Assembly (NCBI GenBank): GCA_025602905.1 | Contig: JAHLKI010000005.1 | Span: 992,001 to 1,056,000, forward strand | DNA: 64,000 bases | Direction of reading: 5' to 3' | Source: Phlyctochytrium arcticum | Lineage: Eukaryota > Chytridiomycota > Chytridiomycetes > Chytridiales > Chytridiaceae | Shown: positions 11,447 through 23,000 of the stretch, in pieces | Numbering within the stretch: the first letter of the stretch is position 1 | Layout of the letters: each line of letters opens with the position of its first letter | The notes under the pieces: model-generated | Seen by the model: only the letters and a program-made list of their open reading frames with translations | What the model was told of the DNA's origin: nothing | Database searches by the model: none | Position numbers and translations under genes: made by a program

Positions 11447-11456
11447 GTATATAAGG
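11447..11456 (+). promoter_or_regulatory. TATA-box-like element
   Basis: The sequence GTATATAAGG is a near-perfect TATA box in an otherwise TATA-poor window. A pyrimidine-rich candidate start region follows 30-50 bp downstream. No recognised ORF is linked to it. Confidence 0.4.
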
Positions 11457-11963
11457 CCGCTTTGGCCGGCATCCCCTGCTGTTCCGACACTTGTCTTAGG
11501 GTAACCTTCGACTCGCAACAAATTAATTTTACATATCACCCGATGATGAGAACCGCGCATGACAGAACTCATTTCTGATTCTCGCGACAGATAGCGGAGG
11601 GTGTTTTTCAGGTAAGTTGTTTCTTGGTGGGGGATGCTTTCGCTGCGAGTTTGGATGAACAGACGGAAGTGCTCGTTACGCTGGGTTTTTCGCCGTCTCT
11701 TCCTTTTTCCCCGCAGCGGCCGGCTTTCCAAGGACTCGCATCATACTGCAGACCGCATGCCCGCCGTGGCCGCGGCCTTCCTCCTGAGGATGCGAACAGG
11801 TCAAACCAGGGACGGCGTCAGTGCTCTTGGAGGGGCGCCCGCCGACCCGCGTCCTTAGCATGCAGTTCGCGCCGCTTATACCGGCGCCGGACTCTAGTGG
11901 GATGCAGACATTCCCTTTGTTGGCAAAAGCTATTATATACAAGATGAAAATGTGTACATTCAA

Positions 11964-13730
11964 TCACTGCTCCCGGGCAGCGGCTAGCATCTGGCAAATG
12001 TCTTTGTGGTTCTTCCAATTCTTGACCTGGCACGGCCGTGAGCAGTACCATTCGCTCTTGCACCGTGAACATCGCTGCGTCGCTTGCTGCACTTCCCGGT
12101 TGGGACAGCTCGGTTCAGCACATCGCGGCGTGTCGGGAAGCAACGATGTAAGGGCTGGGTGAGTATATACATCCGCCAATCTGTGGAGCATGTTGTTAGC
12201 ATTGCCTTTGCAATAAGTGGACCCTGATGGACAGGCTCACTCTTTCATAAAATCGTCAGTGTCGTTCCCATCTCCCAATTCATGCACAAATTTCTCTGCA
12301 ACATCCTGTGCCGCAACCCCGTTCATGATGGATTGCTCGATTTCCGGAACGACTTCAATATATGACATTTGCAGCATTCCTGGCTCGACCGGTGTATACA
12401 ACGACAGTTCTTCTAAAAAACGCAGCAAGGCCCCCAAAGGTGGCAACTGATCAATCAACGTCTCGGTGATATGTGCGCGAAGCTACTGAATGTATCAGCA
12501 CCTGGGCGTGGAAAAGTACTCTGTCCCCTACCTTTAGCACGTTGCTGTGATTCACTGTACTGAAATTGTAGCACTTTCTGCAGTCTTCGTTGAAAAAGAT
12601 GTTGCATAGTGTAAGCCATGCCTGTGCTTCCCAGCCGCCCACTCTGTCGACTTCATCCCCCTCAATCTCACTCCATCCGCCTCGTCCTTCAATTAAGCGC
12701 TCTACGATCCACCCTTTCCGCCCTTGTGCATTCGCCGGAATCCGCCGCCGGCGCTCCCAGCATCTTTTTTCCAGCACCCAAACCAGTGCGGACGGAATGT
12801 CGTGTTTTGTCAATATTCGGGTAAGTACAGCGTGCGGGAGTGAAGAAATGTGTGTGGTCAAGTGTCGGATGATGGAGATGGAGGAAAGATGAATGGTCAA
12901 GGAAAGTGTGGACGACGCTCCCACGGCCTCGCCAGAGTCGGAGTTTTGTTCGTCTTCCCTACGACTGACACTTCAGCATTTTCTTTAGAAAATGGTAGAG
13001 AGAGAATAACAACCAGCGCTTACCAACTTCCGAGAGCTGCCAGTCGCATCGCGCAGTAGTCGGCCAGATCAATCAGCGCATCACCTCCACTTTCGCAAGC
13101 CAATGCATTATACAAGACAATCTCCAGCAGATTCAGTATGGTTGCCTCATGATAAAGCTACACATACCGCACATGAGATTTTTTAGCACAATATTTCTCT
13201 GATGCCCGTCCGTGTCTTACCACAAAATAAAGCTTCAGTGCTGCCTTTTGAGATTGCCCCAATTTTGATTTAACATCGGGATACACATGTCGTTTCCAGA
13301 GATACACAAGAATGAGATCATGTATCAGCATTGGAATCTGAAAGCGGTAAGATCAGGTTAAGATCATTCCCTCTTCATCCCAAATGAGCTCAGCACAGAC
13401 CTTCTCGGCAGTGATCAATTCTTCCGTAACAAACTCTTCCACCATCATTTGTGTATTTTGATGCGCCTGTTGTCCAAACCAATGAAGTTGAATACAACGA
13501 GGGCAAAAATTGATAAAGACGTTGTCGTACCTGTATGTTTAGACGCTCAATCACATCATGCTGCTTCATCCATTGCTTCCCCCCGACATCTTGTAATCCG
13601 AATCCAGTCAGCTTTTCAACCAATGGCTGCACCTCATAGGGTGAGAGTACTGGTCTACATTGGAACTCGTTAGTCTGTCGCGATTTCTGAATTTGTAGAG
13701 AACAATGACTTACCGCTCATCGCTGCTCAT
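11964..13730 (-). CDS. ZMYND10: ZMYND10 homologue, dynein axonemal assembly factor with C-terminal MYND finger
   Basis: In animals and green algae ZMYND10 works with HSP90 co-chaperones in the cytoplasm to fold axonemal dynein heavy chains. The gene has about nine exons starting ATG 13730 (MSSDER, donor GTAAGT). N-terminal wording matches ZMYND10: PYEVQPLVEKLTGFGLQDVG, then W-M-K-Q-H-D-V-I-E-R-L-N-I-Q. The middle keeps SSLPHAVLTRILTKHDIPSA and W-L-T-L-C-N-I-F-F, followed by TLIDQLPPLGALLRFLEELS. The last exons give the MYND zinc finger (C-AEPSC, CSRCKSEWYCSRPCQVKNW, HKDIC) ending near the C terminus. It is full length for the family, so motile cilia are expected in this organism. Confidence 0.88.
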
Positions 13731-13914
13731 TTCTGAGAGGACAGCCATCGAAAGTGGAAAAAAAAGAGGTGAAGTAAACACCAAGAAACCGTTGATCGAA
13801 GCGCGCCGACGCGTTTGTCTTTGACACGACGCGTTTGTTTATAGTGAGTGACAGAAACAGCGTCGTCGCTACAGCGAGTGCCATGAATTGCACCAACGCA
13901 ACCGAACGCATCAG

Positions 13915-14330
13915 CAAAATGGATACATGCATCGTATGGGTCCCGAAGCCGTGGAATACTTCACGAGGTACATGGGGCGGATGACAACCCCGACGATGAT
14001 CCCCCACTTATTCACACCTGTCAGGTAACTATTCGTCGAACGAGACCTAGATTGATGAACTTACACGGCGCCAACAGCAATGCAGACACTTTTCGTCATG
14101 TAGACTTCGATCCTAATGTTACCTCGTTATTCACGAGCATCCCAATCGAGTTTTGATGGAACCTTCAGTCCCGAAAGACAGAATTTTGGATCTTTTTGGA
14201 TGACACCAGGTTCAAAGATGAGATGCGAATGTCTCGAGGCGTTTTTGATTCTTTATTTAAAATCATTTCACTGGACCATGCCTCTCATCCCAATTTTATT
14301 CGGGAACTGATGACATTTTATACGCAGTAC
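13915..14330 (+). mobile_element. Possible DDE-transposase N-terminal remnant
   Basis: In the frame covering about 14200-14310 the sequence reads DTRFKDEMRMSRGVFDSLFK followed by I-I-S-L. The pattern F-x-x-x-x-R-M-S-x-x-x-F-x-x-L is like the start of PIF/Harbinger-type transposases. The frame is interrupted just upstream (TGA near 14156) and no catalytic DDE part follows, so any element is a fragment. Family assignment is weak. Confidence 0.3.
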
Positions 14331-14639
14331 ATCAAGTCGCTTTCTTGAAGCTATGCCAAGTTGCCAACCGTGGTTCGAGATATCTACACCAAATCGATGC
14401 ACAAGCTTGGAAAGCACCCTCAAGAGCTACAAACTCAGAGCGCGTACGTTTTGCTGCTAAAAAATTGTGTATGGGGAGATTTGGCAGCGACAGCGATGAG
14501 ACACCGTATGCGAGATGTATTCCGTCGCATCAATATACAGCTCGTCACCCATCGCCTTATTGGGCGAATACTGTCTCACGTGTTGAACGAGCAATGAGAA
14601 GTGAGGAGAAGGTAGGGGCACTGGATAGGTGGAATCGTG

Positions 14640-15126
14640 GCGATGGCCAATATTAATGCGATGTCGCCATTGTCGTCCAAATCTTACGCGCGCTCACTGT
14701 CAAGTACCCCCCGGGGGATCAATTGCTCTCTCTCACCAATTTGCCATCAACGACTCCATTCATGAAGTTACTGGACGCACCCGTTTCTACGTCGACCTCG
14801 GCTACGAACCCCACAACGCGATGTCCACTTTCATGTCCCGCTCCACCGGTTGCCGCAACGCCGATGATTTCCTAGGTTTCGCCAATTATTATCGGTGTTA
14901 CATTTTCCGGTTTGCAAAAATTGCCAAACCCTTGACAACGCTCGCCCTGAACTCCCACCTCGACGACGTCTCTCAGTTCATTCGTTCCGAGATGACTCGA
15001 CGAGACTCGTGGCTACGTCGCGGGAGACTGTGTTCTTATCATCGGCGAGCTCAACACGGGCAACACGCAGTGGTCACGCATCAAGATCTCGGATTTGGTA
15101 CAGAGGTTGCTGAGGGTGGTCGATAG
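14640..15126 (+). mobile_element. Rearranged Ty3/gypsy fragment (integrase piece followed by RT piece)
   Basis: One open frame contains an integrase-end signature (SIHEVTGRTRFYVDLGYEPH, about 14756-14815) and then, about 60 bp on, a reverse-transcriptase/RNase-H junction signature (FLGFANYYRCYIFRFAKIAK plus P-L-T-T-L-A, about 14869-14945). In intact Ty3/gypsy elements RT precedes integrase, so the order is reversed and the fragments are juxtaposed remnants. Catalytic domains are absent. Confidence 0.65.
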
Positions 15127-15806
15127 CTCTGCTGCGCATGATGTAGCTCCGGAAGACCATGTAGAACGGATTCGTGCCGCCATCCTCGCTTTACCCAACA
15201 ACCGTGGTGTTCAAGACTATACTTGAGCCTTACAAGCTCTACTTGCAACTTCCCAGAATCACTGAAAGCGAGGCAATGTTTCTTTACAAGTATCGTCTTG
15301 AGCAGTCGGTTCGCGAATTGTCATCTTTGGAAGATCTTCAGACTGCTTGACTCCGTCTCGAAAATCCCAGTTCTTCCAAGAAACGTTTCAACGAAGCTCT
15401 TCCTGTGGAATCGTCCTCCGGCACCTCCAACAAGAACAAGCGCGATTCCTCCTCAGCTCATCACAAGACTTCTCCATCATCTTTTAGGAAACATGGTCCA
15501 ACCCCCTTCTAGACTTATCCTTGTTCTTTCTGCGGCTTCTCCGCCCACAAAACGCATGAATGCGAAAGCATGCTTGCGGCTGCAAAAACGTACAAGGCGA
15601 AAGGAAAAGAAGCACTCATGGCAGCTGCTTTCACCACATTCCTCATCGACTCCTGGGCGGCTGACCATATGGTTTATGACAAGAATCTACTTGGTCATTT
15701 TCGAGCTGGCCCCTCGACAATCACTGTGGGAGGCAACACTCGCTTCGACTGGTATTGGCACGGTAACTTTCGACGACACAAAGTTGACAGTTTTGTGATC
15801 TGCTAG
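15000..15806 (+). mobile_element. Degenerate Copia-type gag/protease fragment
   Basis: Frames broken by several stops contain a perfect CCHC zinc knuckle (C-x2-C-x4-H-x4-C within PCSFCGFSAHKTHEC, about 15513-15560) followed by a Copia-protease-like start, FLIDSWAADHMVYDKNLL (about 15640-15695). The expected active-site triad D-[ST]-G reads D-S-W, so it would be inactive. A separate open frame at about 15000-15225 (starting DETRGYVAGDCVLIIGELN) may be gag-related. No flanking LTR pair was recognised. Confidence 0.6.
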
Positions 15807-16160
15807 GGTAGTTGTAGCCCCGGAGTCCTGAGAGTGGACTGGAATAGTATAGTAATTCTGCTTAGATCGCATCCGAGTAATGGGATCGTGGGAACTTCCA
15901 CAGTATTGTTAAGCCAGGCGCGCGGAATTTTATTTCTACCTGGTGTAGGGTACCACCATTTCGATCAAGCTTGTCTGTCCCTGTTGCCCCTATTATGTCA
16001 AAACTCGCCGCAAAATTCTCTGTTGCCCCGTTTTTCACTCCCCTACACTTCGCATCTTTGAAGCACATATTTTAGTTTGGCAGTCATAGACGAAAAATCT
16101 TGTCACAAAAGTTCTTATCAAGAAATAATTACAATACAATACAGCCTTTCAAGGAATCAT
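15807..16160. other. Spacer after the retroelement fragments
   Basis: About 350 bp with no gene seen; it must hold the NPL4 3' UTR, and the upstream half may be residual element sequence. Confidence 0.4.
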
Positions 16161-18543
16161 TCATGATTTTGGCAGGCCACACATGGCACACCCATCTGTG
16201 CTCCCCGTGTTTTTAAAGGTGCAGTAATTGCACGACCAAACTTGGGAGCTGGACGAGCTAGCACCGGCGCTACTGGATGATGCAGTGACAGGGAAATTTC
16301 CTTCTGATGCCGCGCCATGTCCGCTTTCGCGTAGGACGGCCAAAAGCGTCTGCCAGGAGGGATGCTGGACCAACTGATTGGCGAGATCTTGATCGTTGGT
16401 TTTCACGATCCGATTTATGAGTTGCAATTCAGCCTTTGAAAAGATGGTAAAGATGGGTAAGATTTTACTTTTTCACTAGACGCTTTACGATTTCTAAGGA
16501 ACGTACCGGCTCTACCACATGCATCTTCTTCAAATAGTATAGCGCATGGAAATCGGATAGTGCATCGGATAAGAGTCCAGTCGACAAATGCTTGAGCAGG
16601 GCTGATGGATCTTGCGATTCCAAATGCCCGCGGTTCTCGACAGGGAAAGCATTTGGTGCTCGGAAGGTAGGATTGGGGTTTTGTGGGAACCCATGTGTCA
16701 CCTGTGAGAACATTAAATTTCAATCCAATAGCTGAATGCAACAGTTCACTTACGGTAACAAGGAGGTACTCAACGGGAAACGTGGGACGGGCCGCCTGCT
16801 GTATCATCAAGCCATAATGGTTTTTGTACTTGTAGAAGACCTCGGGCACATATTGTTCATTCGTGGACGGCTTCACGTGCATCAAGGAGGGCTCGACGGA
16901 TGCTTCAATCAGTTCATCGCGAACCATCGCCATGGCTGTGTTGGAGACTTGAAAGCTAGAAATGTCAATCCCACCATCCTCATTTCCTAACACGACCGTT
17001 AGTTTAAAAAGATTCAGGTATAAGAGTTTCAAAAACTTACCGGTCATGACACAGGTCACAAATCTACTTCCATATTGACCAGTGGCAGACCACTTGCTGG
17101 CAGTTGGATATTTCAGCTGACTTTGAGCAGAAAATATGCTCTCAGCGGATGATAAAAAGTAGGAATCGCTGTGTCGCTTGCACAAGACAGTGCCCTTGCC
17201 AGACCCATCATCTGTCAAATCGGTATATATCATGCCGACCTAAGCAAGCCGCATTAAAAATCAGGGATCTGCATTTGGCTATTTGTAATCGAAAAGCATA
17301 CCTTGATGAGCCCCAGCTCCTGCGCCAATTGATCAACAGTTTCCTCTTCCTCGTTGGGCAAATGCAACTGAATACCATCATGCGACCCCTCCTGCGGGGG
17401 TTCGTATATTACACTAACAACCGCCTTCACCCCCAACGGGACTTCAGCGTATGGCTCGTAGTGTCCGTATAGATACCCGAAGCGTTGAGCGCCCGTCGAA
17501 CGCCAGAACTTTAGAAATGTCTCAATCATTCCAGCTGTTTCAAATTCGATATGATCCACCATTCGAAAGTTCTGGTGAAAATGCATTCAATCAGTCTGTA
17601 CTGGTAGGTAGGATAGCATACATGAAGCATACAAACCTGGCTCTGCAGGGTGATGGCGGACGGCTGACATTTGGTACAGATTCCGTTTGGCCAAGATTCA
17701 TGTACTCGGCCTGGACAAGGCACCTTGACTTTCATATCAATTTCATCGAGCGGCGGAATGAATTGAGCGCTATCGATGGGTGCTGTTTTGCTCTGATCCG
17801 TAAGTTGACGAAGGTAGGCATGGTATGATAGGTGCTTGATCTTGTTCTCCTCCAAGTATTTGGAATCCCAGGGCTATGAGAGTCGTCAGTCCTCTGTCTA
17901 TAGAAGGTATGGGTAATCAAGGCACAAACCTGAACAGGCATACAATATTCACACATCCCTGAAACACCATGCTTGCACCTGAACGAATGATCAGCAATTC
18001 GCTCAAATTGGAAAAACACCAATATTTACAGCTTAGGGTCTCTCTTTCGTGTGATCGTTCCCACTTGCTTCTCCAAAAGATCGTCGACCGGATCTTGTTT
18101 GACGTTTTTGAAATTTGCAGCTTTGGGCATATCCTCGTTCATCGCATCCGGAGCGACGCGTACATGCAAGATATCTCCATTTCTAAGAATGATTTGAGAA
18201 ACAAGTTGCAAAATTTTCAGGGAGTGCACATACCGCAAGTGCAAATCTGCTATTGATTTGCCGTCCGATTCTCGTATTGGCTGGGAGAAATTCTGATCTC
18301 TTGAAAGACTCACTGCATTTATGGATACTGATAGCGCTTTCGCGACCTAAAGATCAGGTCAATCAGAATGATCAAGATATGTGCGGAGTTCTCCCAACCT
18401 TTCCGAAAAGGACGCCAATGCTCTCTGAACTGTCAACCTCCACACGAGCTTGACCTTCGGCCGATCGAAGGCGGATGATCTACAGCACAATGTTAGAGCT
18501 CGCAACGAGAGAAACGCCGCGACAGAAGTACCAGTTTGGCCAT
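16161..18543 (-). CDS. NPL4: NPL4, Cdc48/p97 ubiquitin-recruiting cofactor
   Basis: With Ufd1, Npl4 brings ubiquitylated substrates to the Cdc48 unfoldase. The first exon is only ATG GCC AAA CTG (18543), spliced by GTACTT...CTGTAG to a ubiquitin-like domain ([20 protein letters not shown]). Next come the zinc-finger region ([20 protein letters not shown]) and second cysteine pair (C-P-G... [17 protein letters not shown]), the MPN/PAD-1-like domain ([21 protein letters not shown]), then the C-terminal helical domain. The end carries an RanBP2-type (NZF) finger, WSCNYCTF...[10 protein letters not shown], which animal NPL4 has and budding yeast lacks. At least eight introns. Divergent to RPB10, 232 bp between starts. 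Confidence 0.93.
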
Positions 18544-18775
18544 GAATACTTCTGAGCGGATACGTTCTTTAGTTTGTTGATCTATTCACAGCAATTTGAA
18601 ACTGCAAACTTCGTTGCTTTTTGCAAATTTCAAAATGTCGTGTCGACGTTGATTTGTCACTTCATTAGGGTTCGCAACATTCGAATCCCGTGACTCCATC
18701 GAAAAGTCGAAAGTTCGCGAAAATCAACGGCAAAAGCTTGGCCTTCAAACAAATTCACTCTCAGTCAGAGCACAA
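18544..18775. promoter_or_regulatory. Divergent promoter NPL4/RPB10
   Basis: 232 bp between divergent start codons. It is moderately AT-rich and contains an ACATTCGAATCCCGTG stretch that recalls a tRNA T-arm, but no A box or acceptor stem was found nearby. Confidence 0.4.
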
Positions 18776-19098
18776 ATGATTATTCCAGTTCGGTGCTTTA
18801 GGTGAGTCCCAACATCTTCATGTCAGTGAAATTGTGACTGATTGTATACAACCTATCTTCAGTTGCGGGAAGGTTGTGGGGGACAAATGGGAAAAATACC
18901 TCACGCTCCTTCAGGCGGACTATACCGAAGGTGAAGCGCTTACACAACTCGGTCTCAAGCGCTATTGCTGTCGTAGAATGGTGCTTACGCACGTTGACCT
19001 GATTGAGAAGCTGTTGCAGTAAGTTTTTGCCGCCAATGTTTGTTACGTTACTGAGATCTTGTAAACGTAGCTTTGGACAAAACACTCGGCGGAATTAG
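18776..19098 (+). CDS. RPB10: RNA polymerase I/II/III shared subunit RPB10 (ABC10-beta)
   Basis: Three exons, 18776-18801, 18863-19018 and 19071-19098, give 69 residues, the family size. The protein starts [19 protein letters not shown] (the zinc-binding C-F-S-C pair is split by intron 1) and continues [20 protein letters not shown], the second zinc pair and the RPB10 hallmark. The extreme C terminus (HFGQNTRRN) differs from the usual NYNPLE ending but splicing there is clear (GTAAGT...GTAG). It joins all three nuclear RNA polymerases. Confidence 0.96.
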
Positions 19099-19300
19099 AA
19101 GAACTTTACGCAGATGCCGATATGCCACTCCTCATACCAGCATCTACGAAGCGGGAATGGTTTATGTATGGAAGATAGGAGCTGATGTATATATTTAATT
19201 TAAACAAGATGGATTTGTGACTATGCAAGATGGTGATAAGATGTGGGACGATAGGTGGACGGAAAATAGTGTTAGGAGAGAAGCTGGACAAAAGATGCCA

Positions 19301-19808
19301 TCAGAATGGAAGTAGCGGTTTGGCTGCTGCCTTGGTCTTTCGGCGTTCCTAAAAGCAACGACATCTTGAGTGTGATGCTTGATGATTATGCTCAAGTTCT
19401 CATACCTCTTTCCATGTCTCTACTCGCTTGGGCATATCAGCCATGTTTGTCTCAATCTTCTTCTCTCTGTGTTGAATGGATGGGTCAGTACGAGGTACAG
19501 GAAAATGGTTTGCGCACATCATCAACAAACCTTGTGTACTTCTCAATCTCTCGATTATATCCCTTGGGCATTGTGTACTTGACGGTGTTCGCAACCTCTG
19601 GCTGCAAGCCCACAACCTCAACGGCATCCAGTCCAGCCATTCGGCAGGCTTTATGTATTCGCCATTGGTCACGACCTGAAATGCGCGGCTGACGGACAGT
19701 TCCGTCCAAAGCTGTGATCGGTCGAAGTGCTGCTGCTGGAGGAGGAAAGGCAATCTGTTTGAGGATATAGTCCGTGGGCATCCGTGAGGGAAATCGAGCG
19801 CCTTTCAT
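19301..19808 (-). CDS. Mitochondrial ribosomal protein mL59 (MRPL25-like)
   Basis: Three exons starting at ATG 19808 give about 128 residues. The conserved core reads TVRQPRISGRDQWRIHKACR then MAGLDAVEVVG and, after MPKGYNREIEKYTR, a basic helix ending MPKRVETWKEERRKTKAAAK with the last residues P-L-L-P-F. The basic GR-x-x-W-x-x-x-K-A-C pattern and the MPK-x-[IV]-E-x-[YW]-K ending fit the fungal mL59 family of the large mitoribosomal subunit; the call is by memory of family wording and could be wrong. Upstream, a 13-codon out-of-frame ORF starts at about 19876. In-frame coding-like sequence continues upstream of 19808 without an ATG, so a further 5' exon is possible. Confidence 0.6.
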
Positions 19809-20093
19809 TGTTGATTCTAGACGGACTGTCTTGCGCAAAACTCGTTTGGTCAGGTCTTGAGTTGAACTGAGTTCAGGTCTGAGTTCATCCTCAAATCAAT
19901 TAAGCCTGCTATGGCAACGAGGGAGCGGTGGGCGGTCGTTGCGCGCCGGCCGGAGTGTGTGTACGATTTCCCAAGGATTTCGCGCCTTGACCAACGAACT
20001 AGGAGGCATATACCGAGAGTGTTTGTCTGTAGCTACTGTTGAGGCAGCTCTGAATCTGTTTCAAAGCCTTACTCGCTGTACGATCAACACAAC

Positions 20094-23000
20094 ATGAGCA
20101 TGGGCAAGAAGGACGAGGACTCAGGTGCGCGCGATGTCAATAACCCGTTGTCCGCAATGCATCCTCAATCCTGTTCGTAGATGCAGGACTCTTCTTCCAC
20201 ATCGACAAGAGTACGGTCCTACAGGAGGCTCGAGCGTTCAACGAATCGCCAATAAACCCACGAAAATGCCGCCTCATCTTGACCAAGCTCGTTTATTTGC
20301 TGTACCAGTCAGAGAGTTTCCATACCAAAGAAGCCACTGAAACATTCTTCTCTATAACCAAACTGTTTCAATCACCGGATGTACGAATCATACCACCACC
20401 ACGCTCTTGGATCGATCGCTAATGACCAGTTTAGATTCCCCTGCGGCAAATGGTATACCTGCTAATCAAGGAGCTATCTACCGTCGCGGAGGATGTGATT
20501 ATGGTCACATCAAGTCTGATGCGGGACATGAATGCTAAATCAGATGTTATTTACCGTGCCAATGCCATCAGAGCTCTGGCGAAGATCACAGACGTAGGGA
20601 CCTTCCCCGACTCGTCACATTTTAGCATACTAACCATACCTCCAGAGTTCCATGCTTCAAGCAATCGAGCGGTTCATCAAGCAGGCAATTGTTGATAAAA
20701 ACCCGAGTGTTTCAAGTGCCGCTCTCGTCTCCTCTTTACATCTCTTCAACTCGAATAAGGATGTTGTTCGGCGATGGGCGAATGAGGTCCAAGAGGCAAT
20801 CAACAGCAAAGGGTCTGTCACTCAATACCACGCCCTGGGATTAATGTTCCAAATCCGTCAACACGACAAGATGGCAGTCATCAAACTTGTTCAGAATTAT
20901 TCCCGTGGATCGCTGAGGTCTCCTCTTGCATACTGCATGCTCGTGCGCTTTGCCTGCAAGATTATGGAAGATGAAGAGCCTGGGTACGCAAACGACAATC
21001 TCAAAACCTCAATTCTGGTGTATCTAAACCTTGGAACAGATCACGATCGCTCTATGACTTATTAGAAGGCTGGTTACGCCACCGCCATGACATGGTGGTA
21101 TATGAAGCGGCTCGAGCAATCTGCAATTTGCGCGATGTCACTACCCGGGAGCTATTCCCTGCAGTCACAGGTAGGTTTCAGACTTTCTTGGATCAGAAAA
21201 GTTTATTTACAACTCATGATGGAATCAGCCTTGCAACTGATGCTCGCAAATCACAAAGCAGCTTTGCGCTTCGCTGCAATCCGTACTCTAAACAAGCTGG
21301 CAATGACTAAGCCAGAAGCTGTCTTTCCCTGTAACCTCGACATGGAGAACCTAATCACAGATACAAACCGTAGCATCGCGACATTTGCTATAACCACTTT
21401 GCTCAAGGTACGAATAATCACTTGTGTCAAAGATACGAATTCGACTCCTTATTGCTTTGAAATCTAGACCGGTAATGAAGCTAGTGTGGATCGATTGATG
21501 AAGCAGATTTCTGGGTTCATGAGTGAGATATCCGATGAATTCAAGATTATTGTAATCGACGCCATCCGATCCCTCTGTTTGAAGTTCCCTGCCAAGCAGT
21601 CAACGATGCTGAACTTCTTGGCCAAAGTTTTGAGGGATGAGGGTGGATACGAATACAAAAGGGCAATTGTTGAAGCTATTTTCGATATAATTTATCACAT
21701 TCCGGACTCTAAAGAATTTGGTAAGTTGACAAGTGGGGCTACTTTGATCGATCAAAGCTGATAGTCTGGCACAGCTTTGTCGCACCTTTGTGAGTTCATT
21801 GAGGATTGTGAGTTCAATAAACTAGCAGTTCGAATCCTGTTCCTGCTCGGCACTGAGGGGCCAAAGACTTCGAAACCATCGAAGTACATTCGGTATATTT
21901 ACAATCGTGTGATCCTCGAGAATGCAACAGTGCGTGCAGCTGCTGTCAGTGCGCTGGCAAGATTTGCCGTCTACCTGCCGGATCTCCGCGATCGGGTGCG
22001 TGTTCTCTTGACCAGGTTCGTACCATGCCCTACCCGAATCTGGAGGCCCTCGTCTTGACATATTGGTAGATGCCTAGACGACAATGAAGATGAAGTGAGA
22101 GACCGGGCCGTTATGTATCTTCGTATTTTGGAGAACGAAGGCCTTTGCAAGAGATACGTGGCGAATGGTTAGTGTGCCCAGGCCACACGACATGTCAGGA
22201 TAATAACCAGTTACTTTGCCCATAGAGTCTACCTTTAGCTGGCCGATTCTGGAAACAAACTTGGTGTCGTACCTCAGCAGCGATTCTGCACACGACGAGC
22301 CCTTTGACATATCGACCATTCCCGTCATCACACGAGACCAAGATAACAAGCAGAATTCACGTATGTATTGCGTCTTAATCTGATATTCTTTAACTAACGG
22401 GTCTCTCAGAACGGTCGATTGCCTCCGCTGATGCGTCGTCTGCAAGACTTGGCAGCAACGGCTCCTCCGCCGCGGTTCCTTCATCTGGCGCGGGTCGTGT
22501 CGCTGACTCTACAGATGCTGGCGAATACCAAAGCCGGTTTGCTGCCGAGATGCAAAAGGTTCCCGAATTGGCTGGGCTTGGACCCCTGTTCAGGTCCTCC
22601 AAAGCCATCGAACTAACGGAGTCCGAGACTGAGTACGTGGTGACATGCATTAAGCACGTGTTCAAAGAACATATCGTATTTCAGGTAAGCTCGCTCCAAC
22701 AGTGCAGTAAAGGTGTAGGACGATTTTGATTATTTGATTCAGTTTGATTGCCGAAACACGTTGAACGACTCATTACTCGAAGCAGTCAAAGTGGTTATGA
22801 AGTTGGAGCCGTCTGATGATGAAAGTGCCGCTGAGTTGGCGCAGGTGGAAAACATTCCTATTGCAAAGCTGGCTTTCGATGTCCCAAGTTCGGCCTACGT
22901 TGTATACAGTCGACCGGGGGGTATCTGCCCAACTGGTATGCATACTATCTTGAATCTACAACATCAAGCTTTCTAATATTCCACATTTCAGCCAACTTCT

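Larger units (their letters stand above)
10521..11963. other. Accessory intergenic region with one strong TATA box
   Basis: About 1.4 kb with no recognised protein. It holds the 30-bp tandem repeat, a sharp change in composition, and at about 11446-11455 a canonical TATA element (GAGTATATAAGG) followed by about 110 bp to ATG pairs near 11542 and a GTAAGT donor at about 11612. A GC-rich 34-codon ORF (11757-11861, MPAVAAAFLLRMRTG at its start) lies downstream. This may be a small gene or noncoding transcript; nothing identifies it. Confidence 0.35.

Noticed and set aside
18655..18700. GGGTTCGCAACATTCGAATCCCG as a possible tRNA T-arm
   Set aside because: No A box, anticodon arm or pairing acceptor stem could be placed around it.
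21031..21066. Premature stop in SEC21 after S-M-T-Y
   Set aside because: Resolved by a 51-bp intron (GTACGC...AACAG) that joins E-E-P-G to S-R-S-L-Y-D-L-L in frame.
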